64,000 bases of DNA, taken from contig NC_133044.1 in assembly GCF_048771995.1 (NCBI RefSeq), forward strand, positions 1,260,001-1,324,000, written 5' to 3'. This stretch comes from Taeniopygia guttata. Taxonomy: Eukaryota; Chordata; Aves; Passeriformes; Estrildidae. Positions 36,301 to 45,110 of the stretch are shown one piece after another. The stretch's first letter is position 1. Each line of letters begins with the position of its first letter. The translations under genes and the position numbers were made by a program. The notes below the pieces were generated by a model. It worked only from the letters and a program-made list of their open reading frames with translations, had not been told where the DNA came from and did not search any database.

Positions 36301-37932
36301 CCAAAAGGAGTATTTACCATTATCTCATAAGTGTGATCACTTTGATGCTTCTTGTACTCAAATCCTCGGGTGAAACACTGCAGAACAAAAGATCAGAACT
36401 GTGTTACCTCTGCCCTGAGAAGATTTTCACTGGTCGCTTTCTTCACTTCCATTCTCTGCCCACCTGCCCATGGCTCAGTCCTGCACTCTCCAACCCCCTT
36501 TGTCATTTCCCTGTCCCAGGTGTGCTGGTCCCTGCTGGAGAGAGCAGAGGTGACTGGGACAGCCCTTGCTGGCTCCCTCAGGGCAGTGAGAGCTGTGCCC
36601 TGCTGTGTTTTCTATTGCCATCTCTATGGCAGCTGTCTTCTGTTAATTGGGCAGTTTTCCTTATTTCCTCCACAAGGATTCCTCCCTCAGGGGAGACATC
36701 TGCTGATAATGGGCTACTGAATGTCACTGCATGGCTGGTAAGAGTTCAAACATCCCATGTGAGATGCTCCACCCAGAGGGAGGAGCCAAGCATTCCTAAC
36801 TGGATATAATTTGAGTTTTTGGAACACCAGCACAGGTTTTTCTAATGGATTCCCAAGAGGAACAGCTGGGGTTTTCCAGTGGAGCTTCAGAGGAACACTC
36901 CACCCTTCTACAGGATCACTGCTCCCACAGAACCACATCTGCCACTCCAGGAGGACTGCAGCCACTCCAATTTGGACTGCCACCAACACGCTGTCCAAAA
37001 GGGTATCAGGCTGTGTTCTGACTCAGTCAGTGGTTTTCCTTTTGTGTTATTGCATGGATTTTGTTTCTTTTCCCTTTTCCTCACAACCTGTATTTCTGAC
37101 GTGGAGTCTCTCGGTGGTTTTGCTTTCAAACCAGAGCACACTCACCTGCAGGCACAGCAGGAAGGGAGGGGGCCCACACTCAGCACACTTCACGTAGGGC
37201 TCCGTCAGGTACGAGGAGCAGCCTCGGCACGGGGGCTTATCAAAAGGGTCACCTGGAAAAACCAGAGGAAATCTCCTGTCACACAAGCACAGCACTGCTT
37301 TGGCAGCCCCTAAATCCCCCTGTGCCCAGCCCCAGCTGCTGGTGGTTCTTGTGGGCCCAGCTCAGGATGTTCTGTGATTCTGTGGATTTTAAATTAACTC
37401 AGTTGTGCAACGAAATTAATACGACTGTCTGGTTATAATGGCTTCAAACTCAAAGAGAGCAGGGTTAGATTGGAGAATTGGGAAGAAATCCTTCCCTAGG
37501 AGGGCGGTGAGGATGCCAGAGCAGCTGTGGCTGCCCCTGGATCCCTGGAAGTGCCCAAGGCCAGGCTGGACAGGGCTTGAAGCACCCTGGGACAGTGGAA
37601 GGTGTCCCTGCCCATGGCAGGGGTGGCACTGGGTGGGCTTTGAGGTTTCTTCCAACCCAAACCAGTCTGGGATTCCATGATTCTGACTTTTTCCGAGAAA
37701 ATGGGTTTGAATCAGTTCAATTATAAGTAGAGAAAAATAAGGCAAAAGTCACGCCGAATAATTTGTGTGAGCACTACACCACATTTACTCATTTTTTGGT
37801 CCCTTTCAGGGACGGTGACTCTGAAATCCCACTGCTCCAAGGAATCCTTGTGCTGTGCAGGTTTTCCAGGAGCAGATGTGGGAGCTGGATTCTCTGAAGG
37901 CACTTACTGCTGAAGGAGGCCAGGCGCTCCAT
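18168..37932 (-). CDS. TADA2A: Transcriptional adapter 2-alpha (ADA2A), complete, 15 coding exons
   Basis: Adaptor subunit of nuclear histone acetyltransferase complexes (ATAC in animals); it works with the GCN5/PCAF acetyltransferase and ADA3. Coding exons join in phase with GT-AG introns: 37932-37908, 37252-37146, 36377-36318, 35753-35662, 35023-34866, 33534-33446, 32541-32469, 27242-27179, 25825-25782, 24886-24776, 23543-23472, 22877-22745, 21938-21895, 19696-19623, 18353-18168. They total 1332 bases, 443 residues plus stop, equal to the human protein. An N-terminal ZZ zinc finger (Cys17, 20, 31, 34, 42, 45; His55, His59) is followed by a SANT/Myb domain (about 70-122), a charged helical middle, and a C-terminal SWIRM domain (about 356-443). 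No frameshift or stop is seen. Identity comes from recognised family sequence; very confident. Confidence 0.97.
19623..19696 (-). CDS. TADA2A: TADA2A coding exon 14, SWIRM start
   Basis: Residues 358-382 (GRRSAPPLNLTGLPGTEKLN, then EKEKE). Acceptor ATCCCACAG, donor GTGAGGA. Confidence 0.95.
20361..20413. repeat. Poly(T) tract
   Basis: About 50 bases of T broken by G, in a TADA2A intron. It may be the A-rich tail of an old minus-strand retroelement, but no body is recognised. Confidence 0.8.
21895..21938 (-). CDS. TADA2A: TADA2A coding exon 13 (44 bp)
   Basis: Residues 343-357 (IDSGLTPTVPVPSTT). This Ser/Thr/Pro linker before the SWIRM domain is the most diverged exon compared with mammals. 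Found by phase; acceptor CTTTTCAG, donor GTAAGTG. Confidence 0.88.
22575..22690 (-). mobile_element. CR1 LINE 3' fragment
   Basis: Contains GGTTTGGGTTGGAAGGGACC, the hallmark of the CR1 3' region read in reverse, followed by CAGGCAGGGACAC. It lies in a TADA2A intron, in the same sense as the gene. Confidence 0.85.
22745..22877 (-). CDS. TADA2A: TADA2A coding exon 12
   Basis: Residues 299-342, from ARTYEHLKKSRDEERLKRTM to the WLSRQAD motif. Highly conserved. A CR1 fragment ends about 60 bases from its 3' edge. Confidence 0.97.
23472..23543 (-). CDS. TADA2A: TADA2A coding exon 11
   Basis: Residues 275-298 (LEFELRREIKRLQEYRAAGI, then TNFC). Donor GTAAGTA, acceptor TCCGACAG. Confidence 0.95.
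24776..24886 (-). CDS. TADA2A: TADA2A coding exon 10
   Basis: Residues 238-274 (LERRYPKEVQDLYETMRRFA-like, here VQELYETMRRFARILGP). GC-rich relative to neighbouring exons. Acceptor CCTGCAG, donor GTGAGTC. Confidence 0.95.
24890..25390. mobile_element. Dispersed repeat, probably a solo LTR (copy 1)
   Basis: In the TADA2A intron upstream of exon 10. Shares an ordered set of anchors with 60400-60975: a pyrimidine-rich CAATACCTAC / CAATATCTGT stretch, AACATGGAGG followed by GAAGAAGGA, TTTCCTCCATCTT, GACCCCT, and a late CCATGG...CACAGC block. Two diverged copies in unrelated introns show that it is a transposed family. The LTR identity is inferred from its size and lack of coding sequence; I cannot fix its ends or its orientation. 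Confidence 0.5.
25782..25825 (-). CDS. TADA2A: TADA2A coding exon 9 (44 bp)
   Basis: Residues 223-237 (KIIRDHGLINLRKFQ). Too short for an open-frame search; found by phase and family sequence. The junction with the next exon gives Ile-Leu where human has Leu-Met. Confidence 0.93.
27179..27242 (-). CDS. TADA2A: TADA2A coding exon 8
   Basis: Residues 202-222 (LKIAVVDIYHSRLKERQRRK region), basic and helical. Acceptor GTTTTGCAG, donor GTGAGTT. Confidence 0.95.
27300..32400. other. Large TADA2A intron, nothing else recognised
   Basis: The longest TADA2A intron (27243-32468). AT-richer than the flanks, with only short overlapping open frames. No conserved nested gene, structural RNA or clear mobile element was identified apart from simple A-rich patches. 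Confidence 0.5.
29224..29262. repeat. CAAA-rich simple repeat
   Basis: AAACAAACAAACAAAAACC and similar A/C runs in a TADA2A intron. Confidence 0.7.
32469..32541 (-). CDS. TADA2A: TADA2A coding exon 7
   Basis: Residues 178-201, the acidic stretch EFDNYAEWDLRDIDFVEDDS. Donor GTAAGTG. Confidence 0.97.
33446..33534 (-). CDS. TADA2A: TADA2A coding exon 6
   Basis: Residues 148-177, including DPPRPTFDSLLSRDMAGYMP. Acceptor TTTTTTGCAG, donor GTAAGAG. No named domain. Confidence 0.96.
34866..35023 (-). CDS. TADA2A: TADA2A coding exon 5, SANT domain end
   Basis: Residues 95-147. Contains QDVANQMCTKSKEECEKHYM, the recognition part of the SANT fold. The end of the exon (EEAQHHETAIPFH) is the least conserved part relative to mammals. 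Donor GTGAGTA. Confidence 0.97.
35662..35753 (-). CDS. TADA2A: TADA2A coding exon 4, SANT domain start
   Basis: Residues 65-94. Contains the first SANT helix (WTAQEEMSLLEAV) and the start of the GFGNW turn, whose Trp95 codon is split by the intron. Donor GTGAGAA. Confidence 0.96.
36318..36377 (-). CDS. TADA2A: TADA2A coding exon 3, end of ZZ finger
   Basis: Residues 45-64 (CFTRGFEYKKHQSDHTYEIM). Supplies Cys45 and the two histidines (55 and 59) that complete the zinc site. Acceptor TTCTGCAG, donor GTAAATA. Confidence 0.96.
37146..37252 (-). CDS. TADA2A: TADA2A coding exon 2, ZZ finger
   Basis: Residues 9-44. Carries the paired cysteines CRGC and CAEC and a fifth cysteine (Cys42) of the ZZ-type zinc finger. 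Acceptor TTTTTCCAG, donor GTGAGTG. Confidence 0.97.
37470..37685 (+). mobile_element. CR1 LINE 3' fragment
   Basis: Forward-orientation CR1 text: GGAAGAAATCCTTCCC, GCAGCTGTGGCTGCCCCTGG, and the end TTCTTCCAACCCAAACCAGT with GATTCCATGATTCT. It lies between TADA2A coding exons 1 and 2. Confidence 0.9.
37908..37932 (-). CDS. TADA2A: TADA2A first coding exon
   Basis: Encodes residues 1-8 (MERLASFS) plus one base; donor GTAAGTG. The 5' edge of the exon is probably at 37958, after the acceptor TTTTCCCCAG, so about 26 bases of 5' UTR precede the ATG. Confidence 0.93.
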
Positions 37933-38239
37933 CCCTCCCCCGGCGCTGTCTGTGCTCCCTGGGGAAAACCCGGCCGGGAAAAGCGCCAGGAGCGTCAGCC
38001 TTGTCCCACACTGGGTGTCCCAAAGGGAATTCTGCCTCTCCCACAGCCCTCGCGGCTCTGATCCTCCCAGGATGTCCTGAGCAGCAAGCAGAAGGGCTTC
38101 AGCAGCCGTCAGAGCCCACTCCAGGGATCAGAGTCCCTCCTCTGGCTGTGGGGGAAATCCGACAGGAGGTGTGGGGTGGTGGGGATGTAACCCCAAAGTG
38201 AGCAGAGTGATGAGCAGCTGCTGTGCAGGGAAGTGCTCT

Positions 38240-39035
38240 GCACCTCCCAGAGGCACTCCCCATATCCCACTCCCCATCCCAATTCTCAATCCCTCACATC
38301 CCAGTTCCTATTCTCATTCCCATTCCCAGTCCTCACTCGACCATATCCCAATTCCCACTCCCCCATATCACCATCCCCATTCCCAATCCCATCTCCATCT
38401 CCATATCCCCATCCCCGTTCTCATCCCCATATCCCCATCCCCATCTCCATATCCCCATATTCCCACATCCCCATCCCAATCCCATCCTCATATCCCCATT
38501 CCCATCCCCATTCCCAATCCCATCCCCATATCCCCCTATCCCCCTATCCCCATTGCCATATTCCCGTTCCCATATCCCCATCCCCATATCCCCCTATCCC
38601 CAGTGCCATATTCCCATTCCCATATCCCCATTCCCATCCCCTATCCCCCTATCCCCAGTGCCATATTCCCATTCCCATATCCCCATTCCCATCCCCATAT
38701 CCCCCCATCCCCATTGCCATATTCCCGTTCCCATATCCCCATATTCCCATCCCCATATCTCCCTATCCCCAGTGCCATATTCCCGTTCCCATATCCCCAT
38801 ATTCCCGTTCCCATATCCCCATATCCCCCTATCCCCATACTCCCGTTCCCATATCCCCATATTCCCGTTCCCATATCCCCATACTCCCGTTCCCATATCC
38901 CCATATTCCCGTTCCCATATCCCCACATTCCCATATTCCCATATTCCCATTCCCACATTCCCACATTCCCGTTCCCATATCCCCACATTCCCATATTCCG
39001 ATATTCCCGTTCCCACATTCCCACATTCCCAATTC
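38240..39035. repeat. Degenerate CCCATATCCC minisatellite in TADA2A intron 1
   Basis: About 800 bases of units such as CCCGTTCCCATATCCCCATA with changing spacing. The proximal part is more irregular and the part near 38.75-39.0 kb more regular. On the minus strand, which is the TADA2A sense strand, it gives G-runs of three to four separated by short AT loops, a quadruplex-prone pattern. It fills most of the inferred first intron. Confidence 0.93.
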
Positions 39036-39049
39036 CCCTCTCCCGCCCG

Positions 39050-39420
39050 CCTGTCCCTCTCCCCATCACCGCCAGGCGGCGCCCCCGCCCGGCCCCGCCC
39101 CCTCCGGCCCCGCCGCGGCCCGCGCGCTCCCGGCGCCCCCCGCGCTGCCCGAGCGCCGCTCCCCGCGCTCCCGCCGGCCCGGCCCGGTGCCGGTGCCGGT
39201 GCGGCCCGTGGGGGCGGCGCGGGGATCCGGTGGGTGTGGGGGGATCCGGGGCTCGCCTCTCACCTCGCTCGGGGCGGCGGGTCGGGCCCGCGCGCGCGCG
39301 CTCCCGGGCCCGCCGTGCGCACGCGCCGGGGCGGGGAGCGCGCCCCCTGGCGGGACCGGCGCGATCCGCAGGGGCCGCCCCGCCCCGAGCGGGGCCTGAG
39401 GGAGCCGGGAGGGAACCGGG
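39050..39420 (-). promoter_or_regulatory. TADA2A: CpG island; probable TADA2A promoter and untranslated exon 1
   Basis: Very CpG-dense, with GC boxes on both strands (CCCCGCCC, GGGGCGGG). On the minus strand CCGAGCGAG is followed by GTGAGAGG, a good splice donor that puts the 3' edge of an untranslated exon at 39264. The acceptor near 37958 is compatible. No TATA box is seen. Assigned to TADA2A by position and strand; the exact start site is not determined. Confidence 0.65.
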
Positions 39421-39850
39421 ACCGGGACCGGGACGGGGGCTGGGCAGGGACCGGGGCTGGGCAGGGACCGGGACCGGGGCTGGGCAGGGACCGGGGGTAG
39501 CACAGAGAGACCGGGGGTGGCACGGAGGGACCGGCGCTGGGCCGGGACCGGGGCTGGGCCGGGCACCGGGGATCACACAACGCGACCAGGGCTGGGCGGG
39601 GACCGGGACCGGGACCGGGACCAGGACCGGGACCGGGACCGGGGCTGGGCAGGGACCGGGGCTGGGCAGGGACCGGGGGTGGCACGGAGGGACCGGGGCT
39701 GGGCAGGGACCGGGACCGGGACCGGGGCTGGGCGGGGACCGGGGGTGGGCAGGGACCGGGGCTGGGCAGGGACCGGGGGTGGCACGGAGGGACCGGGGCT
39801 GGGCAGGGACCGGGACCGGGACCGGGGCTGGGCAGAGACCGGGGGTCGCA
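39412..39850. repeat. GGGACC / GGGGCTGGGCA minisatellite
   Basis: Units of 17 bases (GACCGGGGCTGGGCAGG) mixed with runs of the 6-base unit GGGACC and longer GGGGGTGGCACGGAGGGACC blocks. The plus strand is G-rich. It lies immediately upstream of the proposed TADA2A promoter. Confidence 0.93.
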
Positions 39851-40039
39851 CGGCCTGTGCCGCTGCCGCCCGGGGTCCCGCGGGGAACAGCCCCGGGCCC
39901 CTCTGACCGCCCGCGAGAGCCCCGCGCTCCTTCCCGGGCAGCTCCATCACTGAGCCCCGAGCTCCATCCCGGGGCAGCTCCATTACCGGGACCCCCGCTC
40001 CTGCCCGGATAGAACAGAGAGAATCCCGGAGCGCTGTGC

Positions 40040-40260
40040 GTGGGGAGGAACTTCAGGATCATCCAGTGCCACCCCTGCCATGGCAGGGACAGCTTCCACT
40101 GCCCTTGGACACTGCCAGGGACGTGCAACCTGTGCCAGGGCCTCCCCACCCTCACAGGGCACACTTCCTCCCCAGTATTCCATCTAACCCTGGCCTCTGG
40201 CAGTCTGAAGCCATTCCTCCTTGTCCATCCGTGCTCCTTGTCTGAACTATTTACCAACAA
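40040..40260 (-). mobile_element. CR1 LINE 3' fragment
   Basis: Reverse-orientation CR1: GATCATCCAGTGCCACCCCT, then GCCAGGGCCTCCCCACCCTC, and CATTCCTCCTTGTCCATC. Moderately diverged. Confidence 0.85.
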
Positions 40261-40269
40261 GATTAAAAA

Positions 40270-41720
40270 TGCTGGCAGTTGTTTCCTTTCTCTTTTGCCC
40301 AGGCTGCAAGCGCACGTGGAAAAATATGGGAAAAAAAAATTAGGATTTGGGAGAGGCAAATGTGCGGAATGTCAATGAAATATTTATTGCTTCTGCTAAC
40401 AGGTTTTTCCTGCATCTGGGAATTAGGACTCTGGGTGGTTAATGGAAGGAATCAGCATGTGGGCATCTGGTTCCTGCTGTTCCCAGGAAAGGTGATGCAT
40501 CTGCAAGGTAAGAATGCTGTCCTGAAGCCTGCAGCTTTCCATGGACTTGAGATATTTCAGTGTTGAGGGTCTTCCTGTTAACGCCTCTGGCATGGGAGTG
40601 AAAAAATATTCATGAGGAGCATTAAAAATCCGTGGAGTCTTACAGGATTTTCAGGCCAATGTTTTAGTGACACGACGTCTCCTGGCTGAGCTGAAGCCAC
40701 AGCCCCCTGATGGCTCCTGGAGGGAGCAGTGACAGGAAAAATCTTTTTTTCTGCAGTCTGCTCCAGTGGTTTCCAGCTCAACAGAGCCCTGAAGGTGCCA
40801 CCACACATGGCACGTGTGAAACGGCTCCAGAGGGTCTCAGCTCAGCTCCCAAAGCTGCACCCCAGGGAGATCCAAGGGGATACTCTGGAATGAACCAAGT
40901 GCTCACATGCTGCTACTCGGAGGTTTTAGCAGAAATCAGTGGGAGCATTTCCAGGCCTCTCCCTGCACTTGGTGGGATTTCTGGGCGCTGTTGGGTGGAG
41001 TTTTTTGTGGCGTCGGCGTTTTCTGCCTCGGACACACGGTGGCGATGGGAATCGCCTTTTCCTCCCGAGCTTGGGGCTTGCTCGGGAACCACAGGTGGTG
41101 TGTGCCCCCGAGGATGGAAAATGAACCATTTCTGTTCAATCCCAAATAACTGCTGACATTTCCCAGAGAATCCAGAACGCTTTCTCATAAGCGCTGATGT
41201 TATTTAAATGAAGATGTTTATGTTGAAAACAAGAGCCAATGGAGCCTCGAGGGCTGGTGTTTTGCTTTACAAAGTGATCTGACCTTTCTCTCTGTTCCTT
41301 GGCTGCCAGGACACGAGTGGTGCCAGGCTGGCAGTGTCACCGACCCCCTCACCCGGGATGATCTCTCCTGTGTTTGCACTGGGGATGTCATCAGAGCCTG
41401 GTCAGGAGAGGTGGAACCAGCACTTGGCATCACGAGAGGTAAAAACATTTTCCCCGTGTATTTTGGAGTTTATTTACTAGGGCTAAACTTCCTTTTTTTG
41501 AGAGAACGCAGTGGCACGAGCTCACAGTGCACATGCTTGGGAGTCACGGAATGAGAGTAAATAACTGTGTCCAGCTTTGGAGAGGGACAAGAAAAGGATG
41601 TCAGGGGCATTTACCACCCCCCTCCAAAGCAGAACGTGGGTATGATTCAAACATTTAAAAGACAGCGGTTGGAAAGTTGTTTGAACCCTGTGAAACAATC
41701 AAAACGCAGATTATTCCTGC
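40270..41720. other. Gap between TADA2A and ACACA, no gene recognised
   Basis: I looked for a counterpart of mammalian C17orf78, which sits between these genes in human, and found no convincing exon. A GT donor after CTGCAAG near 40507 is isolated and its frame closes quickly. Confidence 0.45.
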
Positions 41721-41724
41721 CCAG

Positions 41725-41975
41725 ACTTGAATCCCAGGATCATTATGTTGGAAAAGACCTCCCAGATCAAGTCCAGCCTGGCTTCTCACCCAGCCCAGAG
41801 TAGTTTAATTTCATGGAATCTCCTCAGTTGGAAGGGACCCACAAGGGTCAGCCTCACTTTCCTCCAGCTGATCATTCCATGTGCCCCCAGCCTCTCCTCA
41901 CACGCCTTCCCCTCCAGACCCTTCGCCATCTCCATAGCCCAAAAAAGCTCCTTCCAAATCTGTGCTGGACTTTTG
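41725..41975 (-). mobile_element. CR1 fragments, rearranged
   Basis: Two reverse-oriented pieces: one near 41730-41790 (CCCAGGATCATTATGTTGGA, AAGTCCAGCCTGGC) and one from 41812 (TCATGGAATC, AGTTGGAAGGGACCCACAAG) that jumps to an internal CR1 segment (CAGCCTCTCCTCAC), implying an internal deletion. Confidence 0.75.
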
Positions 41976-42974
41976 AGGTGAATGTCTTTAACTTTCTCAT
42001 TTCCACGTGTTCGTGCCTCTCTTTGCCCTTGAATGGAGGAGGTGCTGCAGGATTTCAGTGTGTGAAGCAATCCCTCCCCCAGCAGTGTTTGGACAGTGTT
42101 TGGGGCTGGATGGATGCGCTGGGCTGGGCAGGCAGAGTGCAGGTGCAGGTTTTAGCAGGCCTGGAGCTCTGGGAACAGCGGCCAGGATGAACTCAGCAGC
42201 TGTTGTAACCTCCTGGTTTGGTAAGTTCTGTGTGTGGTTATTATCAGTGGTTTGGGAGCAGCCCCTCAGCAAGCCAAGCACTCCCCCTCACTTCTGCAGG
42301 ATTTAGCACTGGAGACCATTAACTCACACCCAAAACCTTCTCTTCAGCTCCTTCCTGAAGCACTTACTCTATATCTATGTATTTATCTCTACAGAGGTAG
42401 AAATAAAAGTGTCCATGCCCAAAGTTTCCAGATTTGGTCCAAGTGGATGTGAGAATACGATCTGTTCCCCCAATAATTTTGTTAACTACAAACCCCCAAA
42501 TTGGCTTTTCTGGGTATTTCTTGCCTGCAGTGGGCACCCATCCCACCAGGTGCAGTTTCCTGCAGTCTCACTCCTTTTAACCACTGCCTTGGTGGAAATT
42601 CTCTGTATTTGGGACCAGTGGATCCCACTTCTGTGCAGATCCTCGGGGTCCCTGCAGGATCAGCCTGTGCCCAGCTCACCAGATCCAGCACTAAAACTTG
42701 TGTTACCCGTTCCATTGGTACTTCAGCAGCCCTGTAACAGCTCAGAGTTCAAATAAAACACAAAACCGTGAAAACAAGCTAGCGGGGTAGTTCTTTAACC
42801 CCTTCCTCCCGTTCAGCTGTGCGGCAGGTCCTGCCTGATTTCTCCTGTGCTGCTGCTTGGCCCGCCCATCACAGACACCCATGGGTGCTGGCGAAGTCCC
42901 TTCGGGCACCGAGTGTCCGAGCTCAGCAGGCACAGCCCCCTCGGAGGGCTTCCCTCCTGGGAGCGATGCTCTCG
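41976..42974. other. Intergenic, nothing recognised
   Basis: Upstream of the ACACA promoter array. A donor-like TGGTTTGGTAAGTTC near 42220 stands alone; no conserved coding sequence seen. Confidence 0.4.
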
Positions 42975-43556
42975 TCCCGGGGCTCCCGGGATTCCTGCCT
43001 GTCCCGGGGGTCCCAGGGGTCGCCGGGGTCCCGTGGGTTCCAGGTGTCCCGGAGATCCCGGGGGTCGCGGGTGTTTCAGGAGTCCTGGAGGTCCCGGCTG
43101 TCCCGGGGGCCCCGGGGGTCCCGGGGATCTCGGCTGTCCCAGGTGTCCCGGGGGTCCCGGCTGTCCCGGGGGTCCCGTGGGTCCCGGGGGTCCCGTGGGT
43201 TCCAGGTGTCCCGGAGATCCCGGGGGTCGTGGGTGTTTCAGGAGTCCTGGAGGTCCCGGCTGTCCCGGGGGTCCCGGGGGTCCCGGGGATCGCGGCTGTC
43301 CCGGGGGTCCCGGTTATCCCGGGGGTCCCGGGTGTCCCAGGTGTCCCGGGGGTCGCGGCTGTCCCGGTTATCCCGGGGGTCCCGGGTGTCCCGGGTGTCC
43401 CGGCGGTCCCGGGGGTCCCGGGTGTCCCGGCTGTCCCGGGGGTCCCGGCTGTCCCAGGTGTCCCGGGGGTCCCGGCTGTCCCGGGTGTCCCAGGTGTCCC
43501 GGGGGTCCCGGGGGTCCCGGGGGTCCCGGGTGTCCCGGGGGTCCCGGGGGTCGCGG
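42975..43556. repeat. 9-bp based GTCCCGGGG minisatellite
   Basis: About 580 bases of 9-base units (GTCCCGGGG, GTCCCGGCT, GTCCCAGGT, GTTATCCCG). Longer blocks repeat at two places: the segment with TTTCAGGAGTCCTGGAGGTC occurs near 43070 and again near 43230, showing a higher-order duplication of about 165 bases. All three plus-strand frames stay open, giving Pro-Gly-Val, Gly-Pro-Cys and Ser-Arg-Gly repeat peptides that are not genes. Confidence 0.95.
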
Positions 43557-43559
43557 GTT

Positions 43560-43860
43560 CGAGCCCGGGCGCGGCCCCGCCCGGCGCTCAGGCCACGGGC
43601 GTCGCCCCACAGGCCCCGCCCCCTCCGCTCCTCCCCATTGGTCACGCCCCCTCTCCGCGGCCGGGGCGGCAGCCAATGGGAGCGGCGCGGAGGCGGGGCG
43701 CGTGCGGGGCCCGACCTGAGGTAACCCCGATCACACCACCGGGCGGGGGCGGGGCCGGGGGCGGGGCCCGGGGCGCGGGGCGGGGCCGGGGGCGGGGCCG
43801 CGGGGAGCGCCAGGCCGGGGCCCGCGGCGGCTCCGCTGCACCGGCACCGTGAGGTGAGGG
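43560..43860 (+). promoter_or_regulatory. ACACA: CpG island with CCAAT and GC boxes; probable ACACA promoter and untranslated exon
   Basis: CpG-dense, no TATA box. Contains an inverted CCAAT box (ATTGG, 43637-43641), a direct CCAAT box (43673-43677) and many GC boxes. Two splice donors follow: CCTGAG/GTAACC with exon edge 43720, and CCGTGAG/GTGAGG with edge 43853. This fits the housekeeping-type promoter II of vertebrate ACACA. Which donor is used cannot be told from sequence. Confidence 0.65.
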
Positions 43861-44270
43861 CGGGGCCGCGCCCGGCGCGGGCAGCGCGGGCAGCGCGGGG
43901 GGCCCGGGCACCGGCGGGCGGCGGGGCGGGGTGAGGCGGGGCCGGCCGTGCCGCGGGAGATGGCCGGGCCATGCCGTGCCGGGCGGGCGGGACCTGGCCG
44001 GGCGCCGCGCCGGCGGGAGGTGGCCGGGCCATGCCGTGCCGTGCCGAGCCGTGCTGTGCCGTGCTGGCGGGAGATGGCGGCATGCCGAGCCAGGGACGCG
44101 CGGGGGTCTCCCAGCCCGCCCGGTTCCAGCCCGGTTCCTCCCGGTACCACGCGCTCCGTCCGGCGCTGAGCCGGTCCCGTCGCTCGCGTGGCCTCGCCGG
44201 TTCCCCGGTGGTTCCCCGGTACCCTGAACGGGCAGCACGTGGGCGGCCCGGGGCATCCCTCCTCCATCTC
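43861..44270. other. GC-rich continuation of the CpG island
   Basis: First intron sequence rich in G-runs and the near-repeat GGCCGGGCCATGCCGTGCCG (about 43962 and 44022). No gene. Confidence 0.5.
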
Positions 44271-44639
44271 ATCCCTGCGGGAATTTCGGGGTCCTGGGGA
44301 ACAGTTTGGGTCTGGTTCTGCCCAGGGGCTGAGAGCAGCCCCGAGATGCTGAAAACCGGGGAAGTTTTAAAAGCAGATTAGCAGGGGAAGACCAAATTGT
44401 TGTTCTTGCCCTTCCATTCTCCTAAATATTCTTGAGGAAGTTTAAAATGAGAAGAAGTACTGTGTTAGAAAGTGTCTGAAGCGTGAGTGGAGTCTGTCCC
44501 AGTTTAGCAGGGAGGAAATATTCAGCAAACTGTTTAAGTGATGCCAAAATCTCTCACAGACAGTGGGATTCAGACAGTCTCGAGTGTTTTAGCAAACTGG
44601 GATAGCTGTAAATACAGGCTCTTCCTTTGGTCTCCAGAG

Positions 44640-44855
44640 GTTTAGGCTGGATAATGGGAAGCAGTTTTTCCCTGGAGGATGCTGGGCACTGCCCAGGGCA
44701 CGGCCCCGAGGCTGCCAGAGCTCCAGGAACGTTTGGGCACCACTCCAGGGATGCCCAGCGTGGGATTTTGGGGTGTCTGTGCAGGGCTGGGAGCCGGACT
44801 GGATGATCCCTGTGGGTCCCTTCCAGCTCAGGACGTTCCATGATTTTTCATTCTA
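44640..44855 (+). mobile_element. CR1 LINE 3' fragment
   Basis: Forward CR1: GGCTGGATAATGGGAAGCAG to GGACTGGATGATCCCTGTGG and GTCCCTTCCAGCTCAGGACG, TTCCATGAT. In the ACACA 5' intron. Confidence 0.85.
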
Positions 44856-44984
44856 CATCCACAGGTGCAAAGTTCTAGGCAGTTGTTTTTCTCCTGACAT
44901 CCAGCCTAGCCCTGCCCTGGCACAGCTCCCGCTGTTCCTTCAGGTCACAGGGAGCAGAAATCCCATGGTGAGTGTCCCCTCAGT

Positions 44985-45110
44985 CTCCTCCAGCTGAACA
45001 AACCCTCAGCTGCTCCTCGCGAGGCCCCTGCAGACCCTTCCCCATCCTCGTGTCCCTCCTCGGGGCCCTCTCCATCAGCTTTGGCTCATGCCTAGCCCAG
45101 GATCCCAGAC
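44985..45110 (-). mobile_element. CR1 LINE internal fragment
   Basis: Reverse-oriented CR1 segment with CTCCTCCAGCTGAACAAACC, CAGACCCTTCCCCATCCTCG and TCCCTCCTCGGGGCCCTCTCC-like text. Short and diverged. Confidence 0.65.

Noticed and set aside
38171..40012. 613-residue open frame rich in Ser-Pro-His-Ile, then Gly-Thr-Arg
   Set aside because: It runs through the CCCATATCCC and GGGACC minisatellites; low-complexity composition, no start context, no family similarity, and all three frames are open.
38641..40359. 572-residue minus-strand open frame
   Set aside because: Mirror image of the same arrays and a CR1 fragment; overlaps the TADA2A CpG island and has no conserved domain.
40441..40515. 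Possible coding exon ending in CTGCAAG/GTAAGA
   Set aside because: The frame from the local ATG hits a stop within a dozen or so codons and no homologous protein is recognised.
42857..43852. 331-residue collagen-like open frame (repeats of Val-Pro-Gly)
   Set aside because: The 9-base unit produces this pattern in a frame-independent way; it ends in the ACACA promoter.
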